DNA of 19,222 nucleotides, taken from the NCBI GenBank assembly GCA_017621115.1, contig JAGATU010000005.1, positions 1 through 19,222 of the forward strand. The letters run 5' to 3'. Numbering within the stretch: the first letter of the stretch is position 1; every line of letters starts with the position of its first letter. The stretch comes from Lachnospiraceae bacterium. Its GTDB lineage: Bacteria > Bacillota_A > Clostridia > Lachnospirales > Lachnospiraceae. Below are positions 6,904-14,204 of the stretch, piece by piece. The notes below the pieces were generated by a model. The model saw nothing but the letters and a program-made list of their open reading frames with translations. It was not told where the DNA came from and did no database searches. The translations under genes were made by a program, and so were the position numbers.

Positions 6904-7950
6904 ATGAAACGACAGGCTAATTTTGAAATATTACGTGTAGTTGCTATGGCCATGATTGTTGCCATGCACTTCATGTTAAAAGGCGGCATTGCTGTACCTA
7001 TGTCCGATGATGGTAGTGCTGTTAATCATCTCGCTTGGATTATAGAAGCATTGTGTATTGTTGCAGCCAACTGTTATGTGCTTATCAGTGGCTATTTTCT
7101 AGTAGAAAAGGAATGGAAACTGAAAAAACTGATTTCACTTGTGGCGCAGGTGCTTTTCTATTCCTTGTTGGTTCCGCTTGTGTGCCTGCTTATGGGAATC
7201 GGTGATGTGGCGAAGTGGACCGTTTATGAATGGATTTTTGCAGTATTACCTTTGCAGATGGATCATTACTGGTTTGCAACATCCTATGTACTTTTATTTA
7301 TGCTTGTTCCCGTGTTGGCACCGGGGGTGAAACAACTTTCTAAGAAGCAGTTGCAGATTACAATCGGTGTATTGTTATTTTACTATTGTGTTATTAAATC
7401 GCTTAGTCCAATTCTATTGTCCACGGATAATTACGGATATGACTTGGGCTGGTTTATCTGCCTGTTTTTGATAGCGGCATATATCCGTTTGTACGGAATT
7501 CCTTTTTTTGAAGGAATAAAAAAGAGCATCAGTATTTATCTGGTGAGCTGCGCAGGCATATTCGGAATCAGTGCGATTGCAGGATTTATCTGTCGCAAGA
7601 CCGGTGCGTTAAAGTATTATATGGATATGCCATATTGTTATAATTATTTTTTGACCTTAATCGGTTCTGTGGCGCTTTTCTATGTCTTTAAGCAGTGGAG
7701 GGTAAAAGAAGGAACGGTAATAAGATTGATTTCCCAAATTGCACCGTATACTTTCGGAGTGTATCTTCTTCATGAAAACCTTGCCATCCGTAACCTTTGG
7801 CCGTCATGGCTTGGAGTGGAAGAGGTAAAAGGAAGTCCTTTATTTGTACTGCAGATGCTGTTTGCAGTAATTATTGTATTTGTATTCGGTATTATTGTTG
7901 ATTTTGTAAGAAAAAAATTATTTGGTTTATTTGATAAGAAAGAAGTGTAA
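6904..7950 (+). CDS. Acyltransferase 3 family membrane protein (O-acyltransferase)
   Basis: This polytopic protein of 348 residues has about ten hydrophobic segments. It opens with NFEILRVVAMAMIVAMHF (6-23), the first helix of acyltransferase 3 proteins with the conserved Arg (R11) and the putative catalytic His (H22). These enzymes (OafA, WecH and similar) carry acetyl or other short acyl groups across the membrane and place them on extracytoplasmic glycans or lipid-linked sugars. The open frame extends upstream to 6652, but that stretch would translate the inverted repeat and overlap gtrA. The strong ribosome binding site and the canonical N-terminus place the start at 6904. The gene lies in a glycan operon and is followed after only 3 bases by a GT-C-like gene. 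O-acetylation of the surface glycan is the likely role (inference); the acceptor is unknown. Confidence 0.85.
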   Translation: MKRQANFEILRVVAMAMIVAMHFMLKGGIAVPMSDDGSAVNHLAWIIEALCIVAANCYVLISGYFLVEKEWKLKKLISLVAQVLFYSLLVPLVCLLMGIGDVAKWTVYEWIFAVLPLQMDHYWFATSYVLLFMLVPVLAPGVKQLSKKQLQITIGVLLFYYCVIKSLSPILLSTDNYGYDLGWFICLFLIAAYIRLYGIPFFEGIKKSISIYLVSCAGIFGISAIAGFICRKTGALKYYMDMPYCYNYFLTLIGSVALFYVFKQWRVKEGTVIRLISQIAPYTFGVYLLHENLAIRNLWPSWLGVEEVKGSPLFVLQMLFAVIIVFVFGIIVDFVRKKLFGLFDKKEV

Positions 7951-7953
7951 CCC

Positions 7954-9690
7954 TTGAAACTATTGCAGAGTATTTACCGTAAGTATTACAACTGCATATC
8001 GAAGTGGATTTTCCCAGCAATTCTGCTGATTTATCCTCTGGTTAAAATCAATCAGGGCGTGGATGTGTCGGATTCCACATACAGTCTCGGGAATTATCTG
8101 TTTTTTGACAGGCTTGAGGGCACATGGGTGATTTCTACGTACTTGTCCAATGTGATTGGATGGCTGTTGACAAAGTTACCGTTCGGAACGACTCTGCTTG
8201 GTATGAATTTGTACACCGGACTGATTGTCAGCGGGCTGACGATTGGCTTGTACTTCCTGCTCCGTAAATGGATGCCGGATTGGATTGTGTTTGCCGGTGA
8301 ATTTATTGCAATAGGATTTTTGTGGATTCCTACGGGAATTTTATATAACTATCTGACTTATGTGTTCTTTTCACTGGGAGCCGTGCTTCTTTACAAAGGA
8401 CTTGTAGAAGAAAAGAACCGCGTGCTTATTGTTGCGGGAGTGATGCTTGGGCTGAATGTCTGGGTGCGTATTCCGAACCTTGCCGAGATGGCGTTGGTTG
8501 TGTGCGTTTGGTATTATTGCTATTTACAAAGAGAAACTTTGCAGAACGCGTTAAAAAAGACCGGCTACTGCGTTGCCGGATATGCAATCGGTGTAGCAGT
8601 TCCTCTTGTTATGATATTGGTGCAGTATGGATTTACCGGCATTGTGGAAATGGTGCAGGGGTTGTCCCAGATTCAGAGTGGGGATGATTCGTATTCGATT
8701 TTTGCCATGATTAAGATGACTCTGGATGCCTATGTCAGAACCGGTAAGTGGGTTGGTTTTATTGTGACAGGCATTGTTCTTGGGTTTGGTATGTTCTTTG
8801 TAAAAAAAGAAGCCCATGTAGGACTCAAGAAGTTTATTTATCTTGCAGGAATTGCCGTTTTACTTCGGTTTTTCTGGGGACGCGGAATGTTCTCATTCCG
8901 TTATTATGAAGATTACTCCAGCATATATGAATGGGGTATGATAGGTCTGTATCTGGCGCTTGTTGCCTGCGGTTACCTCTTTTTTGCAAAAGGCGTATCG
9001 GAGGCTGAGCGGCTCTGGGGAATGGTTTCCCTGGTGGTGATTTGCATTACACCGCTTGGAAGCAATAATTATACATACCAGAATATCAATAATCTCTTTG
9101 TTGTGGCACCGGTTACGGTATATGCTTTTGTAAAGTGGTTCCGTCGAAGATATCCGGTAGAAAAGCGCATATTGCATTTTCCATGGAAAGCCATGGTGGC
9201 GGTACTTGCAATGATGATTCTCGTGCAGAGCATTGGTTTTCATATGAATTTCGTGTTTCGTGACGGTATGGACGGAACACCACGCGATACGAAGGTGAAT
9301 TCACCTACAGCCGTTGCAGAAATGATAACCACCCAGAAAAATGCAGAGGACCTTGGCGGACTGCTCGCATTCCTTGAAGGTGAGAAGGAACAGCAGAGTG
9401 ATGCGGAAGCAATTTTCTATGGGGATTGTCCGGGACTTCCTTATCTTTCGCAGATTCCCTCGGCTATCGGGAATAGTTGGCCGGACCTTGATTCCAACCC
9501 GGTTGACTGGATGGAAGAGGAATTAATAAAACTTATTGTAAGGCCTCTGGTGGTAATCCGTAAGGTAGAGCCGACGAGTGATTCTTTTGTAGTGAAAAAA
9601 GAGATGCTTCAGGATTACATGAGCGCTAATCACTATGAAAATGTATATGAGAATAATGGGTACACAGTGTATAAGCCACTGGAACCATAA
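7954..9690 (+). CDS. GT-C-like polytopic membrane protein, putative polyprenyl-phosphate-dependent glycosyltransferase
   Basis: This 578-residue protein has a first helix at about 18-32, then an acidic extracytoplasmic segment VDVSDSTYSLGNY (36-48; D37, D40). About ten further hydrophobic segments follow up to residue 432, then a soluble tail of about 145 residues containing IFYGDCPGLPYLSQIPSA. This layout is typical of GT-C enzymes of the GT39/ArnT type, in which acidic residues in the first outer loop are catalytic and the tail lies outside the membrane. I do not recognise a named family. The start is TTG: it is 3 bases after the acyltransferase stop, has only a weak ribosome binding site, and the first in-frame ATG (about residue 84) would remove the first helix and the acidic motif. 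Translational coupling to the upstream gene is likely. It could transfer a sugar presented by the GtrA/GtrB-like pair. Confidence 0.65.
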   Translation: MKLLQSIYRKYYNCISKWIFPAILLIYPLVKINQGVDVSDSTYSLGNYLFFDRLEGTWVISTYLSNVIGWLLTKLPFGTTLLGMNLYTGLIVSGLTIGLYFLLRKWMPDWIVFAGEFIAIGFLWIPTGILYNYLTYVFFSLGAVLLYKGLVEEKNRVLIVAGVMLGLNVWVRIPNLAEMALVVCVWYYCYLQRETLQNALKKTGYCVAGYAIGVAVPLVMILVQYGFTGIVEMVQGLSQIQSGDDSYSIFAMIKMTLDAYVRTGKWVGFIVTGIVLGFGMFFVKKEAHVGLKKFIYLAGIAVLLRFFWGRGMFSFRYYEDYSSIYEWGMIGLYLALVACGYLFFAKGVSEAERLWGMVSLVVICITPLGSNNYTYQNINNLFVVAPVTVYAFVKWFRRRYPVEKRILHFPWKAMVAVLAMMILVQSIGFHMNFVFRDGMDGTPRDTKVNSPTAVAEMITTQKNAEDLGGLLAFLEGEKEQQSDAEAIFYGDCPGLPYLSQIPSAIGNSWPDLDSNPVDWMEEELIKLIVRPLVVIRKVEPTSDSFVVKKEMLQDYMSANHYENVYENNGYTVYKPLEP

Positions 9691-9705
9691 TTAAGGAATG
9701 AAAAG

Positions 9706-10833
9706 ATGATTAATTTTAACGTACCCCCTTTTACGGGGAAAGAAACCGAATACATTATGGAAGCGGTAAAAGCGCAGAAAATCTGCGGTGACGGACAGTT
9801 TACGAAGAAATGTAATGCCTGGCTTGAAAATAAGACGGGCACAACAAAAGCGCTTCTTACTACATCCTGTACGCACGCTACCGAGCTTGCAGCATTGCTT
9901 GCAGAGGTAAAGGCAGGGGATGAGGTCATTATGCCGTCCTATACCTTTGTATCAACAGCAGATGCATTTGTGCTTCGTGGAGCGGTGCCGGTGTTTGTGG
10001 ACATCCGTCCTGATACGATGAATATTGATGAAAAGAAGATTGAAGCAGCGATTACCGATAAGACTGTTGGTATCGTGCCGGTTCATTATGCAGGTGTTGC
10101 CTGTGAGATGGATACGATTATGGACATTGCAAAACGCCATAATCTCTGGGTAATCGAAGATGCGGCACAGGGTATTATGTCAACCTACAAAGGCAAGGCA
10201 CTTGGTACATTCGGTGAGTTCGGATGTTTCTCCTTCCATGAGACTAAGAATTACAGCATGGGTGAGGGCGGTGCGATATTAATCCGTGATGAGAAGTATA
10301 TCGAACCTGCTGAGATTATTAGGGAAAAAGGAACGGACCGCAGTAAATACAACCGTGGTCAGATTGATAAATACACATGGAGAAATTACGGTTCCAGTTA
10401 CCTTCCGAGTGATATGAATGCAGCGTACCTTTGGGCGCAGCTTGAGATGGCGGAGGAAATTAACGACTGGCGTCTGCATGTTTGGAATCGATATTTTGAA
10501 GCATTGACACCGCTTGCAGAGTCAGGAAAAATTGAACTTCCTACAGTGCCTGAGGGATGTGTACACAATGCGCATATGTTTTATATCAAAGCCGCAGAAA
10601 TTGAGGAGAGAACGGAATTAGAGAAATTCTTAAAGGATAACGGTATTTGGGCAGTATTCCATTACATCCCTCTTCATTCAGCTCCGGCAGGATTGAAATT
10701 CGGCCGTTTCCATGGAGAAGACGAATATACGACAAAAGAAAGCGAGCGATTACTGCGACTTCCGCTTTACTACGGACTTAAGGATGAGGAAGTGGATTAT
10801 ATCTGCAGTAAGGTGAAGGAATTTTACAAATAA
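9706..10833 (+). CDS. wecE: dTDP-4-amino-4,6-dideoxygalactose transaminase (WecE/RffA type)
   Basis: This 375-residue protein is a DegT/DnrJ/EryC1/StrS sugar aminotransferase. The PLP-lysine is in CFSFHETKNYS (K181, the same position as in E. coli WecE), and EDAAQG (151-156) carries the Asp that contacts the pyridine nitrogen. Long stretches recall E. coli WecE almost word for word, for example GDEVIMPSYTFVSTA (71-85), PVHYAGVACEMDTIM (125-139), EIIREKGT and HGEDEYTTKESERLLRLPL. WecE converts dTDP-4-keto-6-deoxy-D-glucose to dTDP-4-amino-4,6-dideoxy-D-galactose (Fuc4N) using glutamate; it is soluble and cytoplasmic. AAGGA (9693-9697) precedes the ATG by 8 bases. A GNAT acetyltransferase lies two genes downstream, which would match the WecE-WecD order of making dTDP-Fuc4NAc. 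RmlA/RmlB for the substrate are not in the window. Confidence 0.92.
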   Translation: MINFNVPPFTGKETEYIMEAVKAQKICGDGQFTKKCNAWLENKTGTTKALLTTSCTHATELAALLAEVKAGDEVIMPSYTFVSTADAFVLRGAVPVFVDIRPDTMNIDEKKIEAAITDKTVGIVPVHYAGVACEMDTIMDIAKRHNLWVIEDAAQGIMSTYKGKALGTFGEFGCFSFHETKNYSMGEGGAILIRDEKYIEPAEIIREKGTDRSKYNRGQIDKYTWRNYGSSYLPSDMNAAYLWAQLEMAEEINDWRLHVWNRYFEALTPLAESGKIELPTVPEGCVHNAHMFYIKAAEIEERTELEKFLKDNGIWAVFHYIPLHSAPAGLKFGRFHGEDEYTTKESERLLRLPLYYGLKDEEVDYICSKVKEFYK

Positions 10834-10850
10834 TAAGAAAGGAAGCAGGG

Positions 10851-12641
10851 ATGGGAAAAATTAAATGCAAACCACAGTTAAATACCGTTTTTTCATTGGC
10901 TATGGTTGTCTTTTTATTCCTTGCACTTTCGTTACGATTTGATTTCTATTACGATTTAAACGATGATGTGCTGATAAAGGATATTGTGTCCGGTGCCTAT
11001 ACAGGGACACCTAATGCGTATAGCATTCAGATGCTGTATCCGTTATCGTTGCTGATCAGTTTGTTATACCGGATTATTCCCGTGTTGCCATGGCAGGGAA
11101 TTTTCTTATGTGCGTGCCATGGAGTATGCTTTTTCCTGATTGTGAAAAGAAGTCTTTCTTTTGTAGAAAAGGAAATCAGCAAGATTATTTTACTTCTTAC
11201 AGAAGCAAGTCTGATTATGACTCTGTTTTTATATGAAGCAGTATTTGTACAATACACGGTAACATCGGCGCTTTTGGCGGCTTGTGCCTGTTTCCTTGTT
11301 TTTACCTCGGAAAAGAGGGAGACATTACGTGCGTTTTTAAAAGAGAATGCTGCAGCAATTATTCTGGTAATTCTGGCGTTCAATCTCCGTTCAGAGATGT
11401 TGCTTTTAATGAGCCCGTTTATTGCTTTTACAGGGATTGTGAAATGGTCGCAGGAAAAGCCTGTTCTTGCAAAAGAGACTATAAAGAAGTATGTAAGTTT
11501 GATTGGCGTGATTCTTGTGGGAGCAGTGTTGTCACTTCTTATTGATGCGCTGGCGTATAGTGGCAAGGATTGGAAAGAATTCAGGAATTTTTTCAATGCC
11601 AGAACGCAGGTTTATGATTATACCTGGTATCCGGAGTATGAGGAAGCACAGGATTTTTACCGTGACCTTGGAGTGACGCCGGCCAAAGTGACATTAATTG
11701 ATAACTATAATTTTGGATTGGATGAATCGATTGATGCGGACATGCTTTGGAGTATCGCAGAGTATGCGGATGCAATCAAAGTCAAAGAACCCTTAAGTGT
11801 GCGTATAAAAGATGCGATTGTTGACTATAAATGGCGAACTTTCCATGAGCAGGACGCACCGTACAATTTCTTTGTATTGACGGCGTATGCGATGATAGTT
11901 GCATTGGCACTTGTTTTTAAAGACAGAAGTGCAATTTGGAAGCTACCGGCTTTGGTGTTATTTCGTACAGTACCCTGGATGTATGTCATCCTGGCAAAGA
12001 GAGTACCACCGCGTATCAGCCATCCGCTTTACTATACAGAATTGATTATTCTTGGTGCATGGATGATTTCCTATTGTAGGAAGAATAAAGAAACTGTAGC
12101 AGTTGATGCAGACGATAAGCGCTACAAAGGACGTAACCGTTCTCTTGCCATAGCGATGATTCTGTTATTTGTATTTTCAAGAATTGTATTTTCCGGAATG
12201 ATACAGAAAGCGGATGAAGAGCAAGAGCGCCGACAGGAAGTAAATACCGTTATACGCTTGTTTGAAGAGTATGCGGATACACATCCTGAGGACTATTTTT
12301 ACATGGATGTGTACTCTACCGTAGATTTTTCAGAGAAAATGTTTTCGGATGTGGATATCTCGCAGAAGAATTATGACATCTTAGGCGGTTGGGCTTCGGG
12401 AAGTCCATTGCAGAAAGATGCAACGATTCCGTATCGTGATGAAGCATTTTCAAGAGCAGAACTTTTATTACAGGACAATTTCTATTATGTCTGCGAAGAA
12501 GGTAGTGACATCACCTATTTGGAGGACTTCTACAGCGGGCATGGTATGGTTGTGGAATTGACAGAAGAAGAGAGGATTTCCTCGCGTGTGCAGACGTTAA
12601 TTGTGTACCGGATAGAGGCTGTTGGAACGATTGTGAATTAG
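10851..12641 (+). CDS. Polytopic membrane protein with acidic first outer loop, GT-C-like, family not recognised
   Basis: This 596-residue protein has a first helix at about 12-30, then RFDFYYDLNDDVLIKDI (29-45), an outer loop dense in acidic residues (D35, D38, D39, D44). About nine further hydrophobic segments follow up to about residue 450, and then a C-terminal soluble domain of about 145 residues. The domain order matches the GT-C-like protein at 7954-9690, although I see no obvious sequence identity between them. A soluble insertion of about 100 residues (235-335, including NFFNARTQVYDYTWYPEYEE) separates the middle helices. It starts 17 bases after wecE with GAAAGGA as ribosome binding site and is in the same transcription unit. 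A membrane glycosyltransferase using a lipid-linked sugar is inferred from topology and context only. Confidence 0.6.
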   Translation: MGKIKCKPQLNTVFSLAMVVFLFLALSLRFDFYYDLNDDVLIKDIVSGAYTGTPNAYSIQMLYPLSLLISLLYRIIPVLPWQGIFLCACHGVCFFLIVKRSLSFVEKEISKIILLLTEASLIMTLFLYEAVFVQYTVTSALLAACACFLVFTSEKRETLRAFLKENAAAIILVILAFNLRSEMLLLMSPFIAFTGIVKWSQEKPVLAKETIKKYVSLIGVILVGAVLSLLIDALAYSGKDWKEFRNFFNARTQVYDYTWYPEYEEAQDFYRDLGVTPAKVTLIDNYNFGLDESIDADMLWSIAEYADAIKVKEPLSVRIKDAIVDYKWRTFHEQDAPYNFFVLTAYAMIVALALVFKDRSAIWKLPALVLFRTVPWMYVILAKRVPPRISHPLYYTELIILGAWMISYCRKNKETVAVDADDKRYKGRNRSLAIAMILLFVFSRIVFSGMIQKADEEQERRQEVNTVIRLFEEYADTHPEDYFYMDVYSTVDFSEKMFSDVDISQKNYDILGGWASGSPLQKDATIPYRDEAFSRAELLLQDNFYYVCEEGSDITYLEDFYSGHGMVVELTEEERISSRVQTLIVYRIEAVGTIVN

Positions 12642-12685
12642 AGATTGGGTATGGAAGTAATTCACTATTCAATGAGGAAATATAA

Positions 12686-13219
12686 ATGGAGAAGATTATT
12701 GGGAAAACCGTCTATCTACGTCCGATTACGGATACAGATACGGACTTAATTATAAATTGGCGAAATTCTGATGCAGTCAGACCGTATTTCATTTATCAGA
12801 AGCCCTTTACGAAAGAAGGGCATGAGAAATGGATGGAAACGATGATACGAAGCGGTCATGGGTATCAGTTCATTGTTTGCCGCATAGAGGATGATATGCC
12901 TGTCGGCTGTACCTATTTAAGGGACTATGATAGGGAGAACAGTAAGATAGAATACGGTGTCTTCTTAGGTTCTGAGGATGTAAAAGGAAAGGGAATCGGG
13001 ACGGAAATTCTTGGTTTGACTCTTGATTTTGCATTTAATCAGCTTGATATACACAAGGTTTTTGCAAGAGCATTTGCCGATAATGCGGCATCCGTCGGAA
13101 GTTTCTTAAAGGGCGGATTTGAGAAAGAAGCGTATTTGAAGGATGAAGTTTGCGTGAACGGTGAGTATCGGGACATTGTTTTGCTCGGTAAAATCAATCC
13201 CGCACATGGTAGTAAATAA
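12686..13219 (+). CDS. GNAT N-acetyltransferase (RimJ/RimL-type), probable sugar amine acetyltransferase
   Basis: This 177-residue soluble protein has the GNAT layout: an N-terminal LRPITDTDTDLIINWRNS (11-28), the acetyl-CoA pyrophosphate loop VKGKGIGTEIL (99-109), and the terminal DNAASVGSFLKGGFEKE (132-148) helix-turn. The WRN at 25-27 is common to RimJ/RimL-like enzymes and to sugar acetyltransferases such as PseH. Two jobs fit the context. It could acetylate the 4-amine of the WecE product (the WecD-like role), or it could be PseH for the pseudaminic acid pathway, since pseG and pseI lie in the same locus. Its position beside wecE and on the other strand from pseI favours the first, but this is inference. 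GAGGAA (12674-12679) precedes the ATG by 6 bases. The 44-base gap upstream shows no promoter. Confidence 0.82.
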   Translation: MEKIIGKTVYLRPITDTDTDLIINWRNSDAVRPYFIYQKPFTKEGHEKWMETMIRSGHGYQFIVCRIEDDMPVGCTYLRDYDRENSKIEYGVFLGSEDVKGKGIGTEILGLTLDFAFNQLDIHKVFARAFADNAASVGSFLKGGFEKEAYLKDEVCVNGEYRDIVLLGKINPAHGSK

Positions 13220-13252
13220 TCGGAACATATTTTTGAAGTAAACAGAGTCAAT

Positions 13253-13256
13253 GGAG
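13253..13256 (+). promoter_or_regulatory. Ribosome binding site GGAG deciding the start at 13263
   Basis: An in-frame ATG at 13251 has no convincing ribosome binding site. GGAG (13253-13256) lies 6 bases before the ATG at 13263, and that start gives the normal GT2 N-terminus MKKVSFVIPCY. Confidence 0.6.
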
Positions 13257-13262
13257 AAAACG

Positions 13263-14201
13263 ATGAAAAAAGTCAGTTTTGTAATCCCATGTTACCGCTC
13301 GGCGTTAACTATCGGAAAGGTTGTAAAAGAAATACAGGATACCATGAATGCCATGGAGAACTATTCTTACGAAATCATTCTGGTAAATGACTGTTCGCCG
13401 GATGATACTTTTGAAGTAATCAGTAAATTGTGCGAAGAGAACATTAATATCTGTGGTGTGAATCTGGCTAAAAATTTTGGTCAGCATGCGGCACTTATGG
13501 CAGGTTTCCATCAGGTGACGGGAGATATTCTGGTTTGTCTTGATGATGACGGACAAACACCGGCGGATGAAGTAGGAAAATTACTTGCTGAAATCGAAGC
13601 AGGACAGGACGTGGTATATGCAAGTTATGATCATAAAAAGCACTCCATGTTCCGTAATTTTGGCAGCTGGGTAAATGAAAAAATGTTACAGTTCCTCTTG
13701 GGAAAACCGAAAGAATTGTTCGTATCCAGTTATTTTGCCGCAAGACGTTTTATTGTGGATGAAATGCTGCGTTATGAGAATGCGTATCCGTATGTAATCG
13801 GATTGGTGCTCCGCTCTACGAAAAAAATAGTGAATGTGTCGGTAAATCATAGAGAACGTGAAATCGGAACTTCCGGATATACTCTGGGCAAGTTGCTTGG
13901 ACTATGGTTTAACGGATTTACAGCGTTCAGTACTAAGCCGCTTCGTATTGCCACGGCAAGCGGAACTATTTTTGCAGGACTTGGATTTTTATATGCGCTA
14001 TATACCATTATCAAAAAGTTTGTGAATCCTGCAGTGCCAATGGGATTCAGTTCGTTAATGTCGGCGATACTAATAATCGGAGGCTTAATTTTATTGGTGT
14101 TGGGCCTTGTGGGAGAATATATCGGAAGAATGTATATTTGTATGAATAATGCACCGCAGTTTGTGGTAAGAGATTTTATTCCGGCAAAAGAGGAGAAGTA
14201 A
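13263..14201 (+). CDS. Polyprenyl-phosphate glycosyltransferase, GT2 family with two C-terminal helices (GtrB/ArnC-like)
   Basis: This 312-residue protein has an N-terminal GT-A domain: VSFVIPCYRSA (4-14), VNDCSPDDT (41-49), and the metal-binding LDDDGQTP (93-100). HREREIGTSGYT (196-207) is the loop that positions the lipid phosphate in this family. Two membrane helices follow (about 228-250 and 264-288), ending in GEYIGRMY. GtrB and ArnC enzymes transfer a sugar from a nucleotide donor to undecaprenyl phosphate on the inner face of the membrane. With a GtrA protein (6276-6710) and GT-C-like proteins in the same operon, the window holds the three activities of a Gtr or Arn system. The sugar may be glucose or the WecE-derived aminosugar. 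The in-frame ATG at 13251 would add four residues but is poorly placed. The next gene begins 3 bases after the stop. Confidence 0.88.
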   Translation: MKKVSFVIPCYRSALTIGKVVKEIQDTMNAMENYSYEIILVNDCSPDDTFEVISKLCEENINICGVNLAKNFGQHAALMAGFHQVTGDILVCLDDDGQTPADEVGKLLAEIEAGQDVVYASYDHKKHSMFRNFGSWVNEKMLQFLLGKPKELFVSSYFAARRFIVDEMLRYENAYPYVIGLVLRSTKKIVNVSVNHREREIGTSGYTLGKLLGLWFNGFTAFSTKPLRIATASGTIFAGLGFLYALYTIIKKFVNPAVPMGFSSLMSAILIIGGLILLVLGLVGEYIGRMYICMNNAPQFVVRDFIPAKEEK

Positions 14202-14204
14202 TAC

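Noticed and set aside
8893..9243. 116-codon minus-strand open frame
   Set aside because: It is antisense to the GT-C-like gene. It is rich in His and Cys as expected from reversed codons, with no domain.
11027..11596. 189-codon minus-strand open frame
   Set aside because: It lies wholly inside the plus-strand membrane protein gene 10851-12641. Its protein shows no recognisable domain and looks like an antisense shadow of a hydrophobic-residue-rich gene.
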